Below, one piece after another: positions 63,959 to 64,000 of a stretch of 64,000 bases of DNA. The first letter of the stretch is position 1. Every line of letters starts with the position of its first letter. The stretch comes from JBNNGK01 sp050268245 (GTDB taxonomy: Bacteria > Pseudomonadota > Gammaproteobacteria > Enterobacterales > Enterobacteriaceae): positions 186,001 to 250,000 of the forward strand of contig NZ_JBNNGK010000003.1 in NCBI RefSeq assembly GCF_050268245.1. The letters are read 5' to 3'. The notes below the pieces were generated by a model that saw only the letters and a list, made by a program, of their open reading frames with translations, was not told the origin of the DNA and ran no database searches. Position numbers and translations under genes: made by a program.

Positions 63959-64000
63959 TGGAACAGCCAATCGCAGTTACCCGACAGTCTTTCGATGACT
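63959..64000 (+). CDS. astC: Start of a probable succinylornithine transaminase AstC (3' end outside window)
   Basis: An ATG with TGAGG five bases upstream opens a frame that leaves the window after 14 codons, reading MEQPIAVTRQSFDD. This resembles the N-terminus of ArgD/AstC acetylornithine or succinylornithine aminotransferases. The ARG boxes and sigma54-like promoter upstream favour astC, the first gene of the arginine-degrading ast operon. The call rests on 14 residues plus the promoter, so it is tentative. Confidence 0.55.

Overview
The window is a chromosomal segment of an enterobacterium, most likely Serratia or a close relative in the Yersiniaceae. The flagellar, put, nar and tcy proteins align closely by eye with what I recall of the E. 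coli proteins, an ERIC-like repeat is present, and the assimilatory nas cluster plus a two-direction fli locus suit that group. The genus is inferred from gene content, not proven.

Layout. (1) 2-1822: end of a small catabolic operon (MFS transporter, short-chain dehydrogenase, RbsD/FucU mutarotase). (2) 1884-24383+: flagellar and cystine region. fliR-Q-P-O-N-M-L, fliK-J-I-H-G-F run leftward and fliE rightward. An AT-rich accessory insert follows, with a previously unremarkable-looking 31-residue membrane peptide and an AraC regulator. Then come fliT-S-D (leftward) and fliC (rightward), each from a clear sigma28 promoter, then fliA-fliZ, dcyD and the cystine importer tcyJ-L-N. (3) Two REP/BIME arrays: eight 147-bp units between fliC and fliA, and a 133-bp array surrounding a REP-associated tyrosine transposase (RAYT) between tcyN and putA. 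(4) putA and putP diverge around a control region with six PutA-type GTTGCA sites and an 18-bp stem in the putA leader. (5) Assimilatory nitrate cluster: nasR (NIT-ANTAR antiterminator), a leader with a strong terminator, the nitrate ABC importer, a three-part NasC-NirB-NirD fusion of 1382 residues, and nasA. (6) An orphan prepilin peptidase, an ERIC-like element, ychO, then the respiratory nitrate block narL-narX / narK / narGHJI with textbook FNR and NarL sites. (7) An unrecognised 281-residue protein, a CioAB-type quinol oxidase with a 46-residue DUF2474 partner, ydcR (MocR family), and the first codons of a probable astC with ARG boxes and a sigma54 promoter.

How the genes work together. 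The two nitrate systems are separate: nas takes up nitrate and reduces it to ammonia for nitrogen nutrition under NasR antitermination, while NarXL/FNR control export/import and respiration through NarK and NarGHI. The flagellar block encodes export gate, switch, basal ring, hook-length control, cap, filament, chaperones and the sigma28 switch. FliZ/DcyD/TcyJLN link it to cystine handling, as in E. coli. No tRNA, rRNA, CRISPR array or prophage was seen. The least ordinary features are the REP arrays with their RAYT, the Nas fusion with a retained internal start signal, and the 31-residue peptide.
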